The translations under genes were made by a program, and so were the position numbers. A stretch of DNA of 22,718 nt, taken from Prorocentrum cordatum (Eukaryota; Sar; Dinophyceae; Prorocentrales; Prorocentraceae). Shown here in pieces: positions 1 to 10,370 of this stretch. Within the stretch, counting starts at the first letter, position 1. The number at the start of each line of letters is the position of its first letter. The notes below the pieces were generated by a model. That model saw only the letters and a program-made list of their open reading frames with translations. It did not search any database and had not been told where the DNA came from. The DNA is taken from NCBI GenBank assembly GCA_963575745.1, contig CAUYUJ010011479.1:1-22718 (forward strand). The letters run 5' to 3'.

Positions 1-95
1 CCTCCCTCCTCCCTCCTCCCTCCTCCCTCCTCCCTCCTCCCTCCCTCCTCCTCCCTCCTCCCTCCTCCCTCCTCCCTCCTCCTCGGATCGCTTAC
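1..95. repeat. CCTCCCT/CCT polypyrimidine tract
   Basis: The window opens with about 90 bp of almost uninterrupted CCT and CCTCCCT units, with all purines on the other strand. It is a simple-sequence tract that probably continues beyond the left edge. The unit is not a telomere repeat. Confidence 0.9.
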
Positions 96-164
96 GGCCC
101 TGGGGGAAACCGTGCACCCTGGCCTCCCCGCGCGCGCTTTGCCGGGCCGCCGGCCACCGTTCGG

Positions 165-460
165 CGGCGAAGTCGTCCGCGGAGTCGTCGGCGGTGGTCG
201 TCGTCGTCGGCGCCGTCGGGACCGTCGGCGGCCGTTGTCGTCGGCGACGGGCGCCGGCGACTGTCGTCGTCGAAGTCTTCGGCGAGGGTCCTCGTCGATG
301 TTTGCGAAATCGTCGTCGTCTGCGACGGTCGTCGTCGTAATCGGCGTCGACGTCGTGATCGTCGTCGTGATCTCTGGCGTCGGCGGCGCGGTCGTCGTGG
401 TTGTCGTCGACGAAATCGTTGCCGTGACCGTCGTCGTCGACGTCGCTGATCGTCGTGGTG
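165..460. repeat. GTC-rich degenerate trinucleotide repeat
   Basis: GTC/CGTCGTC runs are interrupted by short non-repeat pieces. The tract keeps several frames open on both strands and gives Val-rich, Asp-rich or Arg-rich virtual peptides. No domain is visible in any frame, so it is treated as an expanded trinucleotide repeat and not as a gene. Confidence 0.85.
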
Positions 461-1070
461 ACCTTCGTCCTGCACCGCGCAGTCCGTCACGGGGTCCAGG
501 TCGACCACGTCCAGCCCGGCAAGCAGGCAGAGGCACGGGGCGCTGGAGCCAGCAGCACGCACACACACACACAGTGTCCTGGAAGGGGCTCGGGACTCCT
601 CGGGGGGCCAGTCATCTGATCCCCTCCTCGGGCTCTGCGGAGATCCGGGTCGACAGTGTGGCTGGGCTTCTCGCCGAGGGCTCCTCATCGCTGACAGCAG
701 TGACACGGGGAAGGCTCTGGACGGGGCAGGATGCCAGACTGCTTTGCGGGAGCGCCCGCGTTGCCCTTTCTCACCCGTGATCTTCCCCAATCTGCCCTCT
801 CGCGAATACCCCCCACACGCCAGCGTCCGACGCCGTGAAGAGCGACGACGCCGCGAGAAGTCACAACTGGCAGCTCTCTCTTGGCCCCGCCCCCCATTTT
901 CCATGCCAGCGCTCCTCGGGCTGGGCGCTTGTCCGGAGTGTACCCAGTGTCGGGGACAGGTGAAAGCGCCACGTCGCGTTTCCTCCACGGCGGCCAATAT
1001 GCGAGTCCGAGGCGGGGGTCTACGTAGCATCCCGCAATTGCGGATAAGAGTGCGGGGGCGGCGGGGACGT
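461..1070. other. Mostly unique GC-rich stretch, no gene recognised
   Basis: This stretch is not obviously repetitive apart from a short CA run near 557-572. Frames are open on both strands, but the virtual peptides are rich in Arg, Pro and Ser and match no family I know. No splice, promoter or RNA gene signal was identified. Confidence 0.6.
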
Positions 1071-1074
1071 CGGC

Positions 1075-1335
1075 AGTTTGCGAGGCTCTGGGTCGCAAGG
1101 TGGTTCGTGGTGGGTCGCGGATGGGTCGCGGGTTGGGCCGCGGGCCAGGTCGCGGGTGGGTCGCGGGTGGGTCGCGGGTGGGGCGCGGGTGGGTCGCGGG
1201 TGGGTCGCAGGCGGGTCGCGAGGTGGGTCGCGTGTGGGTCGCGGGTGGGTCAAGTGGTTGGTCGCGGGTGGGTCGCAGGCAGGTCGCGGGTGGGTCGTGG
1301 GCCAGGTCGCGGGCGGGTCGCGTGCCAGAGTCGCG
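1075..1335. repeat. 11-bp minisatellite, GTCGCGGGTGG
   Basis: About twenty head-to-tail units of GTCGCGGGTGG are present. The middle units are nearly perfect and the edges are more diverged (GTCGCAGGCGG, GTCGCGTGTGG). An 11-bp period shifts the frame each unit, so the long frames across it (Gly/Arg/Val on plus, Pro/Thr/Arg/Asp on minus) do not indicate coding. Confidence 0.9.
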
Positions 1336-1339
1336 GTGG

Positions 1340-1440
1340 GGACAACAAACAACAAACACCAAACACCAAACAAACAATCAAACAAACCAACCAACCAACC
1401 AACAAACAAACAAAAACAACAACAACAGCAACAACAACAA

Positions 1441-1475
<35 letters not shown>

Positions 1476-1612
1476 ATATTTACAAGTATAACAACACAGC
1501 AACAACAACAACAACGACAACGCTTACAGCGCTTACAACAGCCACAACAGCAACAACAGCAACACCACCAACAACAACGATCTACCACTACAGCGACAAC
1601 AGCAACAACAAC
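1340..1612. repeat. AAAC/AACC then AAC/AGC microsatellite
   Basis: An AAAC and AACC tetranucleotide stretch (about 1343-1415) passes into AAC triplets with interspersed AGC and GAC triplets up to the start of the dispersed repeat at 1613. On the minus strand it is a GTT tract placed exactly where a 3' tail would sit if the neighbouring element is read on that strand. Confidence 0.9.
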
Positions 1613-2373
1613 AACTTTTAAAAGATTGATCATTCTTATCTGTGCGCGTTCCATTCAACATGAATGTTCCAATCCCTCGATATCCGCCCTGTTCGTCTTC
1701 GATCGTACCCCCGTGGGGGTAGATGTCTTTCTTACCTGCAACGTGCACTTCGTGCAGCCCCTGAAGCAGGGGAAGAGACGACTGATGGAAGGAAGGGACA
1801 AGGAGCAAGGAAGAGGATGGAGCACGAGAGAGGGTAGTAGGAGAGACGCTATGAGCAGAAAACACGTGGCAGAACCAGACGGGCAGATCGGGCGGATAGA
1901 CCCTAACGGGCGGGTCTGGAAGGCGGGCCCAAGCGGCCAGGTCGAGAAGGCGTGTTGCTGAAGCGTGAGTACTGGATGAATCGCGAGGAGAGTTCGAGCG
2001 ACATCGCGATTCCCAAATAAATCGCGAGGGAATCAACAGCGAGAGCGTGATTCCTGAGTGTCGAGGGCGCGGCGTTTGAATAAGTTGCGAAGACGTCCCA
2101 CGCGAGAGCGCGATTCCTGCAAAAATTGCAAGGATATCCTGCGCGAGAGCGCGACTTGGGAATAGATTGTAAGACAGTATTTGGCGGGAATCGCTGTTGT
2201 TGTAAATCGGGGGCCCACCACCCAGTTCTGAGATTCAAGAATTGCCGTGATAAAAACAGTGGCGCGAGCCCCAGGAAGGGCACTTCAATTGAAAAACCAC
2301 CGTGTGCCCCGGAGGACAGGAATCAACAATACCTAATTTCCATAAATGAGAATTCCACCACAACAACAACAAT
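1613..2373 (-). repeat. Dispersed ~750-bp repeat, copy A (GTT-tailed on minus)
   Basis: The copy aligns along nearly its whole length with 2374-3117. Shared landmarks are a TTCGTCTTCGATC block, a C-rich/G-rich stem at 1707-1720 (ACCCCCGTGGGGGT), a second stem at 1758-1772 (CCCCTG AAG CAGGGG), GGCCAGGTCGAGAAGGCGTG near 1937, several GCGAGAGCGCGATTC-like motifs between 1977 and 2150, and GATAAAAACAG near 2251. The orientation is my inference: on minus the copy would end in the GTT-rich tract at 1340-1612. No reverse transcriptase or transposase is visible. A SINE-like or non-autonomous retroelement, or a large satellite unit, are both possible. Confidence 0.75.
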
Positions 2374-3117
2374 CAGTTTAAGACTGGTCGTGTCTACTTG
2401 CTCGCATGCCGCTCAACATGTATATTTCAGGCCCTCGGTACCCCCCTCTTCGTCTTCGATCATACCCCCTGGGAGCATATCGTCCTTAACTGTCGCGCGT
2501 AACTGGCGCAGCCCCTGAAACAGGGGAAGAGAGAACGGATGGAAGGGGGAAGGAGGAGGATGGAGCACGGGATTCGCAAAAGAGCGGCTATGAGCAGGAA
2601 ACACGTGGCAGAACTAGACGGGCCCATCAGGCAGGTAGACCTTTACGGGCGAATTGGGAAGGCGGATCCAAGCGGCCAGGTCGAGAAGGCGTGTTGTTCA
2701 AACGTGAGTGCTGGATGATTCGCGGGGAAAGCTCGAGCGATAGCGCGATTCCCATGTAAATCGTGAGAAAGGCCACAGCAAGAGCTTGATTCTTGACTGC
2801 CGAGGGCGCGGCGTCTAAATACACTGCGACAAAGCCCACGCGAGAGCGCGATGTTGGCATAAATTATGATAACATCGCGCGCGAGAATGCGATGTTGGAA
2901 TACACCGTGCGGAAATATCGAATGGGAGCCGTTGTTGTTGTAGCCAGGGGGCCAACAACAAAGTTTGGTGTCACGAAGTGCTCCCTGATAAAAACAGGGT
3001 GTGAGCCTCGAGGGGGGCACGTCAATGGAAATAATGAAATGTTTACCACACGGGGTAATCAACAAAATTAATATTCTTTGGGAATGAGAACCCAACAACA
3101 ACAGCAACAGTAACGTA
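2374..3117 (-). repeat. Dispersed ~750-bp repeat, copy B (tandem to copy A)
   Basis: This copy starts at CAGTTTAAGA directly after an AAC tract (2357-2373) and runs parallel to copy A at an offset of about 760 bp. The second hairpin is kept at 2512-2526 as CCCCTG AAA CAGGGG with a changed loop. The first is weaker (2463-2475). An extra 8-bp stem, GCGATGTT with AACATCGC, lies near 2848-2878. The copy ends in another AAC/AGC tract (about 3097-3112). No open frame with a recognisable domain is present; virtual minus-strand peptides of copies A and B resemble each other only because the DNA does. Confidence 0.75.
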
Positions 3118-3505
3118 GTAACCCTCCTCCCGGCCCCAGCCCAGGGCAGGCAGCGCTGGTGGCACACCGACGTGTTCAAACTCCTCTCCCGGGCCCCCTC
3201 CAGTAAAGCGAACGACGAGCTTGCGCCTCTAGCTGACTTTACGCGTGCTGTGGACGGCAGTGGTTCGGCTTCGACTGGTGAGGTGGGGAGTTAGTCGCTG
3301 GCGCCCTCCCTCTTGGGTTTGGGCTGTTAGCGATTTCCTCTCCGTCTTGCTGGTCTTAGCCCTTGCGATGCGACGTGTCAAATCAAACACTGGTGTAACA
3401 GCGCTCCTCCTGGCCACGTCATGTTCTGAGAACCTTCAGGATGGCATGCCGAGGGTGCCAACGCCTCTCCCAGCCCCGTCCCCAGTTGCTGTTCGGGTCC
3501 GCAGG
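3118..3505. other. Unique stretch, no gene recognised
   Basis: About 390 bp of non-repetitive sequence lie between copy B and the GGATCC-type repeats. Small open frames exist on both strands (a 62-codon one on minus and an 89-codon one on plus), but neither shows a motif I recognise. Confidence 0.55.
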
Positions 3506-5090
3506 AAATCTTAGGGGATCCTCGGGAAACCCTAGGGGATCCTCAGGACACTTTTAGGGGATCCTCAGGAACCCCCAGGGGATCGTCAGGACAGGCGAAT
3601 ATTCGCAATACGTGGGAATCCCGATATGAGTTTTCGAGAGGACGCCGCAGGAACCCTTAGGAACACTCGGGGGACCTTGATGATCCCAGGACTTCATGCG
3701 GAAACCTCGAGGATTTTTCTGAATTCAAAGGTACCATTGGAATCCAGGGGTGGAGGAGTCCTGCGGGATCCTTGAAACGTTCGGAGGATTCACGAGCCCT
3801 GAGGAGTCCTCAAGAAGCAGCAGGAAGCCTTGGGACTCTTCAAAAACCCTTTAGGAACCGTCAGGGATGCCCAGGGGTCCTTAGGGGACGTTGTCTTGGT
3901 AATCCCCTGGAAACCTTGGGGATCCATCGAAATCCTTCGGGATGCTTCGAAATCTGTAGGAACCTTGAGGGGACCACAGGAATCCTGCATCATCCGTCGG
4001 AATCAGTAAAGAGACCTGATGAGTCTTGGGGAGTCCGTAAGAAGCCTGATGGGGCCTCAGGAATCCTTCGGGATCCACGGGAGCCCCCAGGACTAGTCGG
4101 AAATTGCTGGAGTCACAAGAATCCACAGGGTCCCGCAGGAGTCTTCAGGGATCCTGCGGAATGCTTCGGGGTCCTGAATGGTCCTTAGGAATACGTCGGA
4201 AGCCTGCTGGATTTTCAGGGATTCTTCTGAACCACAGGAATCGCGAGTAATCCTGAGGAGTCCTCGGGCATCCTGAGGAATCATCCGGCATTAGTAGGAA
4301 CCACAAGGAATTCGCAAAGCTTTTTTTGAAATCCTGCAGGATCGGAAGGGGATCATGAGGAAATCCCAAGATTCTTGAAGACTCCTCCGGAAACCTCCTG
4401 GATCCGTCAGAGTCCTTCGGAACCCTGAGGGATCCTGAGGAGTTTGCAGGAATCTTGCGGAGCCCTTGCAGCATCTTGAGGACTCCCTGGAGCATCCTGG
4501 GGATTCTCCTGAGGAATCCAAAGGAATCTGTGAGAAGTCCTCAGGACTTTCCGGGAACCTTGAGGAATCCCTGATGGGATCCCGCAGGAGTCCTTAGGGA
4601 TCTTAGAGGATCGTGAGTGGTCCCTTTGTCCCTGAGGAGTCCTCAGGGCTCCACAGGAATCTTCGGTCGGGGTTCGTCAAGAATCCGCCAGAATGTTTGG
4701 GGAATCCCTGAGGATTCCTCAGGAGTCCAGTAGAATCCTTGAGGGCTCTTCAGGATTCCTGAGGAGTCCTAGGGGCTCTTGAGGAATCCGTAAGGAGTCC
4801 TAACAGGTTTTGATAGAACCGTGATGATTCCTCAGGACTACCGAGGATTCCCTGAGGCCAGACGAATTCTTGAAAACCGCTCAGGATTCTTGAAGATTTC
4901 TACGGGGTGTCGAGGGACCACTGCGGATTCCTTGGGATTCATGGAGGATCTTTGAGGACTCCTCACGACTCCTGGGGGTTCCCTGAGTATTCTTCTGGAT
5001 TCCAGAATGTTCCTGGGGAATCCCTATGGATACCCGAAGACTCTTGGGGATTCCCTGCGGACTTTCCGAGGTTCTGTAAATTCCTTAAGA
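3506..5090. repeat. Degenerate GGATCC/TCCTGAGGA short-repeat field
   Basis: About 1.6 kb are built from diverged short units around GGGATCCTCAGGAA, GGAATCCTGAGGA and TCCTCAGGA. The first four units (about 3511-3592) are the clearest, spaced 21-22 bp. Further in, the spacing drifts, often near 30 bp. The core is nearly self-complementary, so similar words occur on both strands and frames stay open both ways. I do not read any of these frames as genes. Confidence 0.8.
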
Positions 5091-5125
5091 TTTGTTTATC
5101 CCCCGCGCGCCCCTGCACGAGCACG

Positions 5126-5279
5126 CCTCATCCGGCCGCGGGGTGCCTGCTCAGGGGCCCCAGCCCTATCAGAATCCGCGAAAATCGCTCCGAATCTTCA
5201 AGATTTATTGATCGCATGCGTTCCTTGTGCGCCAACGCCTCACCCAGCCACGGGGCGCCTATTCGGGGACCCCGCCCCA
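5126..5279. repeat. Direct repeat of ~42 bp, two copies
   Basis: The block at 5126-5166 beginning CGCCTCATCCGGCCGCGGGG recurs at 5237-5279 as CGCCTCACCCAGCCACGGGG with mostly transition differences. Offset is about 111 bp. The remainder of 5091-5416 is unrecognised GC-rich sequence. Confidence 0.75.
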
Positions 5280-5415
5280 CTGCAAACGCCCGCCCCGGCC
5301 CTGTAGGGCGAGCTCGCGCACCCCAAGCCCTTATTTTCCCATAACGCTACCAGCTTTAGTTTCCAAGAAGAGCAAAATCTCAACACAAATTTGGGCCCGG
5401 ACGTGGGGTGTTACG

Positions 5416-5416
<1 letters not shown>

Positions 5417-5465
<49 letters not shown>

Positions 5466-5479
5466 CGACAACGACAACG

Positions 5480-5557
<78 letters not shown>

Positions 5558-5571
5558 ACAAAAACAACAAT
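5417..5571. repeat. AAC microsatellite with GAC and AGC interruptions
   Basis: About 50 triplets occur, mainly AAC, with a GACAAC block near 5466-5484 and an AGC-rich block near 5523-5558. All three frames are open and would give poly-Gln, poly-Asn or poly-Thr. It directly precedes a third copy of the dispersed repeat. Confidence 0.95.
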
Positions 5572-5745
5572 CAGTTTAAGATGTGTCGCTTTTACTGGTA
5601 CGCGTGTTTTTCTGTATACTCTAACCCTCGATACCCGCCCACTTCGTCTTCGATCGCACCCCTTTTCGGGGGGGTATCTTCCTTGTCGGCCATCGACTGC
5701 AGTGCGAGGAACTCTCGAGCGAGAGCGCCGCTCCTGAGCTCCTCG
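5572..5745 (-). repeat. Dispersed repeat, copy C (5' or 3' truncated)
   Basis: The piece starts with the same CAGTTTAAGA junction after an AAC tract as copy B, carries the TTCGTCTTCGATCGCACC block, and has an equivalent C-rich/G-rich stem at 5657-5676. One GCGAGAGCGCCGCTCCT motif lies near 5717-5735. Similarity stops before the 63-bp satellite begins, so only the first ~170 bp of the unit is present. Confidence 0.7.
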
Positions 5746-6868
5746 GAAAACCATGTTAGATTCACCCCTGTATAGCTCGGACACGGCAATGGTCCTTGCT
5801 CAGAACAATCATGGTAGATACCCCCCTGGGGGGCCTGGATACGTAAAACCACTTGGTTCAAGCTCGGGACAACCGTGTTAGATATCCCTTTGGGTGGCCT
5901 GGATATGGAAAAACATGTGGTTCCATCTCGGGACCACCATGTTAGATAACCCCTGGGTGGCCTGCACACGTAAAAATCACGTGGTCCAGTCCACCCAGGG
6001 GGGATATCTAACATGCGTCGTCTGGAGCGCAGGAGGGCCCAGGAACGCCCAGAGGAGCCTGGAGGCCAAAAGTCAACGAATCGAGCCCAAATACACATAC
6101 ATTCTCTACGTTCCGTTCCTAGTCCCAGGAAGGATCCAGGAGTACCATGATAGATACCCCCTGAGTGGCCTGGACACGTGAAAACACGTGGTTCCAGCTC
6201 GGGACCACCATATTAGATGCCCCCTGGGTGGCCTGGACATGCGAAAACACGGTTCCAGCGCAGGACCACCATGTTAGATATTTTTGTTGGGTGGCGTGGA
6301 CACGTAAAACCACGTGGTTCCAGTTCAGGACCACCATGTTAGATACCCATTTTGGTGGCCTCGACGAGTGAAACACGTGGTTCCAGCGGGGGACCACCAT
6401 GTTAGATACACTTTGGTTGACCTGGACACGTGAACACACGTGGCTCCAGCTCGGGACCACCATGTTAGATACCTCATGGGTGGCTTGGACACGTAAAAGC
6501 ACATGAATCCAGCTCAGGACCACCATGTTAGATACCCCCTTCGGTGGCGTGGACACGTGAAAACACACAGTTCCAGCGCGGTGCCACCATGTTAGATACA
6601 CCCTTTGGGCGACCTGGGCACGTGAAAACATGTGGTTCCAGCGCGGGACCACCATCTTAGACACCCCCTGGGTGGCCTCGACAGGTGAAACACGTGGTTC
6701 CAGCGCGGGGCCACCATGTTAGATACCCACCTGTGCGGCCGTGACACGGGAAAACGTGGTACCAGTTCGGGACCACCATGTTATATACCCACTTGGGTGC
6801 CTTGGACACATGAGGCGACGTGGTTCCAGCTCGGGTAGAACATGTTAGATACCCCTTGTGTGGCCAAG
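5746..6868. repeat. 63-bp satellite array
   Basis: About sixteen direct units occur, each with CCACCATGTTAGATACCCCC, then TGGGTGGCCTGGACACGTG, then AAAACACGTGGTTCCAGC and a GGGA end. Unit starts are regularly spaced from about 6145 to 6840, close to 63 bp, with a more disturbed group at 5752-5985. Because 63 is 21 codons, a 181-codon frame on the minus strand is a repeated 21-residue peptide. I infer this to be satellite DNA. The sequence 6016-6140 between the two groups is not made of the unit. Confidence 0.9.
5991..6015 (-). repeat. Inverted fragment of the 63-bp satellite
   Basis: The reverse complement of this 25-bp piece reads CATGTTAGATA followed by C-rich sequence and TGGGTGG, which is the core of the satellite unit. 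It abuts a truncated direct unit, so it marks an inversion breakpoint inside the array. Confidence 0.8.
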
Positions 6869-7194
6869 GGAATCCTGGAAAAACAAAGCAATTCCCGCGC
6901 GCGGGACGCGGCAAACGCGAGACATATTCGGAATTCTTTCGCGCGGGACGCTTTTCCGCGTCGGAGGCTCTAGACTTCAATTTTTGTTCGAGGATTCTGC
7001 TAAAAATGCCCCGCACGAATGAAAACGGTGGTCTGCGGACCCCGTTATTTATCGAGGATCCGAGATGGGGGGCAAATTTTCCTCGAGCGGGCACGCGAAA
7101 AACGCATTTGTTCAACTGCAAATTCACGCTGCACATGGTAATTTATCGGTTTGTTTGGCAGGGTTTCCACGGGGGAGCCTCAAGTTGCAACAAT
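6869..7194. other. Unique stretch, nothing recognised
   Basis: About 325 bp between the satellite and the LINE 3' end. It contains scattered CGCGCGGGACGC words (near 6898 and 6939) but no tandem structure. A plus-strand frame of 195 codons runs through it into the LINE and has no recognisable domain. Confidence 0.55.
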
Positions 7195-7213
7195 CAAACA
7201 CACAAGACGCGCT

Positions 7214-7792
7214 TTAGCGATGCACTAGGCCGATCCTCTTGCCAGCCGCTGTATTGGCTGAGCCGGAGGCCAAGATGTGGGTGGATCCTTGTTGACGGGC
7301 CTGTCTTAGGCGGGCCATGTCTCGATCCTCCCATGTCTGTACGAGCGAGGAGTCGAGGGGATCCAGCGATGCCAGAGTGTAGTCTCGGCACCGCGGACGC
7401 CTCTTGATGCTGCACGCTGGGCACACGCCGCTGTCGTCTATAAAGAGGCGCACTCGCACACGCTGCTTATGAGCAATCCGGCTGTGTTGAAGGAGGGCTT
7501 TGTGGGAGGCGAATGCCTTTCCACATTGAGCGCATGGAAAATTACGGGGACGGTTGCCGCTGCCTGCTGGGATGGCATGTGTGTCCAAAACAGAATCAGA
7601 GAAGTGCACCTGTCGGACCCATTCGGCCCAGTCAGTGCTGGTCATCATCTCCATCCACGTCTGGGGGGCAACCTCGACTGGAGGCATGTTGCGTGCTCCG
7701 GGACTGTGTTTACACAGCTCCTCGATGCCTCTGGCCATTTGTGCTGCATACGGAAGGCGCTGTCCCTGCGGACGGGCTTGGAGGAGAACCTA
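7214..7792 (-). pseudogene. LINE C-terminal zinc-finger region
   Basis: This is in the same frame as the reverse transcriptase and separated from it only by a TAG at 7790-7792. It contains FPCAQCGKAF then LLQHSRIAH, a C-x2-C-x12-H-x4-H finger (about 7534-7469). A second CPAC pair about 20 residues later lacks recognisable His partners. It ends at a stop at 7214-7216. C2H2 or related fingers at the end of LINE proteins are usually taken to bind nucleic acid; here that is inferred from the family. The region past the stop to about 7195 is probably the 3' untranslated end. Confidence 0.85.
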
Positions 7793-10188
7793 CAGAGGCC
7801 AGGGCTTGCGCGCCGCAAGCCGTCCGTAGTATTTGAGCCTTCTGATGAGGGTCAGGCAGTCGATAGAGCACTGGCCCAATTTGACACGAACCTGCTGGTC
7901 CGACCACTCTGGGGCCCCTTCGTGAGCAGTATCGCCCAAGATCCGCCTCGAGACCTTCATGTATGGGACGTTGAGCTTCTGGAGTGCGGAAACTGTCATG
8001 GTCCACGTGCACACGTTGTATAACAGCCGTGAGATAATCAAGTTTCCCATCAAATGTAATTTAAAATTTGCTTCTATGGCTATGGATCCAAAAAGCTTTC
8101 GTGCTATGGGGACGTACGCCGAGAAAGCTGATGAGGCCCAGTGCCTGGCTTCCGGCAAAAGGCTCCCGTTGGAGGCGACGATGCCGCCGAGGTGCTGGTA
8201 CTGCGCAACGACGTGCATGAATGTCTCGCCGTCCGCCAGCTGGATTCTGAGACCTTGGTCGGACCTGAGCTTGTCGAGCATTCTGGTGGTCCCCTTCCCG
8301 CGACAGTGGACGATTGCTTCGCTTTTCCCCTTCCGCCAGTTAATCTTTAGGCCGAAGGCGCGGAAGATCTCGTCGTAGACGTTTAGGACGGCGGTGACGC
8401 CGGCGAGCAGCTCTGAAGACGACCTGGCGGCTATAGCTACGGTTTCGTCGTCGACGAAGGTGACCTCGATGATCGTGTCCTCGTCAGCGGTTTCGTCTGT
8501 AGATGTCCAGAACGGCCTGCCATCGTCAGATTTGAAGGTCAAGAAGATGCCGGCAGCTTGGAGACGAGCCCTTATCTTGCTGAAGGCTTCTACGTAGAAG
8601 ATGCAGAATATGTAGCCGCCCAGCTTGCAGCCTTGTCGGCCGCCCTTGGCGGTGACCACCACTTCGTCCGTGCCCTCGATTGCAAACCGGGCGTCCTTGT
8701 GCAGGGTCTTGATGAGCGCGGTGACGGCGGGGTCCACCTTCCATCGATCGAGTGCGGCTCCCGATGAGGCAATATGCGCGACTATGTGCAAGGCAGTGCG
8801 CATGATCAGCCCCAAACCTGGCAAGTAACCCACTCTCGAAGCGTCAACTGCATGGGAAGGGCGATCAGCTGCCTCCCATCCGAAGACTATCTGCCGGACA
8901 ACCCTGTCAAAGGTTTGCGTCAAGTCGAAACAAATGATCGCGACCGACATGGAGGCCGCGAGCGAGGATTCCAACATCATTTTCAGCGTGTGGGCCGGGA
9001 AGTCGGCCTCTCCACCTGCGCGCCCTCCATACTGGCGTTGCGGGAGGTGCCCCTCCACGGCCTGCTGAATGTTGTCCTAGATGAGGCCAGTCGGGATTTT
9101 AGACATCGTGTCAGCCACAAGGAGTCCACGATGGTTGCCGCAGTCGGCTGGAGACCCTTCCTGCTTCCAAGGCGTGGCCATTCGGCCCCCTTTCCACCTC
9201 GCAGGCCATTTCGTGGCTTGCACTGTGGACCACGGAGCGGATGAGGATGGAGATGGCGCAGCCTCCTGCCTTGACGACCCCAGGCGGGATGCCGTCAGGC
9301 CCAGCTGCGTTGCCGCCGTTCAGCTTCGCGACCTTGGCCTCGATCTGCTCGAGCGTCGGATCGAAGCTGCCGCAGGGGAGCGGGCCGCAGAGCGGCGTGC
9401 TCGCATCCCTCCATGATGTTTGCGTGGAGCCCGCGAAGAGCTCTACGGAATGTTCCACCCACCTCTGGGCGCGTTCCTCTGGCGTCTGAGTGAGCGCTCC
9501 GTCTTTCTTGGCGATGTTTTCCGTAACGAGGGGCTTGAACCCCCCCGGCAGCCGAACAATGCGAAATGTTTCTTCGCTGTCCCCTCGCTCCCCGGCGCGG
9601 GCTGCGCGCCACGCCATCTCATACAGGAAGATACGTTTATCGTCCAGGATCATCTTCCGGAGGGTCCGGTGGGCAATCTTGAGGACGGTCTGGCACTGGT
9701 AATACATCATCACGAACGCCTTCCAGATACGGTCGGCCTGCTGTCGGAGCGCGATGGCGCGCCATCCACGGGGAGCCACCTCGCCGGGCGCGGGCTCGCT
9801 CGGGCGGAACACCTCCGAGCGCAGCGACAGCCACGCATACCATGTGACGAGGAGCGCTCGGCGCCTGGACGCCAAGCTGATGGCGTCCATCACGCGCCTG
9901 ATGCGGGGGAGGGGCTGGAGAAGTTCCCACGTGCGCGGGAGTATCCACGGTTGCCTCGGGGTTTTGGCGGCCGGGCCGAAGCTTTCCAGGGCGGCCTTCC
10001 TGACGACCTCGGTGACCGCCTCGAGTTTGTCGTCGACGTCCTCGATGGCTTCGATCTCGCCGACTCTCGTCCATAGCTTGTCCTGGAAGGTTGCCTGGCG
10101 CCTCCCATCTTTGAGGAGGATCTTGTCGATGCTGATGTTGTTGTTGGTGTGTGTGTTGGCTTGTCGCCTGGATGCATGACAATCGGGC
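7793..10188 (-). pseudogene. LINE reverse transcriptase, broken
   Basis: An N-terminal linker (from about 10170, ISIDKILLKDGRRQATFQ) leads in one frame to NGGNAAGPDGIPPGVVKAGG near 9310. A one-base type frameshift near 9200 moves the frame, and GGRMATPWKQ follows in the new frame. A TAG lies at 9077-9079. Then come QYGGRAGG, motif A FDLTQTFD (8929-8906, first Asp catalytic), motif B GGRQGCKLGG (about 8644-8615) and motif C FVDDE (8458-8444) with the paired Asp. The long open part, 9058-7790, is 422 codons. The catalytic Asp residues are intact although the frame is not. It runs without a break into the zinc-finger region except for the TAG at 7790-7792. Confidence 0.92.
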
Positions 10189-10189
10189 C

Positions 10190-10369
10190 GGACGAAAGGG
10201 GGGGATTGGGAAAGGGGGTTTACGAAATTTGCTGCATGCAGCTGGTTTCGGCCTCACCGAGGGGCCCATTCCTCGATACATAGCCGCCTCCGGCGCCGGG
10301 AGGCGCCGGGAAAGTCAGCTACGTGAGCTGATTCTCAAACCCCCCCTTTGCTATCCCCCCCTTTCGCCC
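10190..10369. mobile_element. 180-bp foldback (MITE-like) insertion in the LINE
   Basis: The left end GGACGAAAGGGGGGGATT and the reverse complement of the right end, GGGCGAAAGGGGGGGATA, form inverted terminal repeats of about 31 bp. Inside lie three palindromes: GCTGCATGCAGC near 10231, GCCTCCGGCGCCGGGAGGC near 10287 and TCAGCTACGTGAGCTGA near 10315. It sits between the EDHR end of the endonuclease and the linker to the reverse transcriptase. The length is again a multiple of three. No transposase or clear target duplication is present. Confidence 0.8.
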
Positions 10370-10370
10370 G

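Noticed and set aside
1-95. Telomere repeat
   Set aside because: The unit is CCTCCCT/CCT, not CCCTAAA or a similar known telomere unit.
744-1961. 405-codon plus-strand frame
   Set aside because: It runs through the 11-bp minisatellite, the AAC tract and copy A of the dispersed repeat. Its virtual protein changes composition at each repeat border and has no domain.
5391-5579. Poly-Gln, poly-Asn or poly-Thr protein
   Set aside because: All three plus frames and the minus frames are open because the DNA is an AAC repeat; nothing favours one frame.
6119-6664. 181-codon minus-strand repeat protein
   Set aside because: The 21-residue period equals the 63-bp satellite unit. Neighbouring units contain frame breaks, and no start or flanking domain supports translation.
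5746-6868. CRISPR array
   Set aside because: The units are contiguous and diverged, with no constant-repeat and variable-spacer pattern and no cas genes; the sequence is eukaryotic in character.
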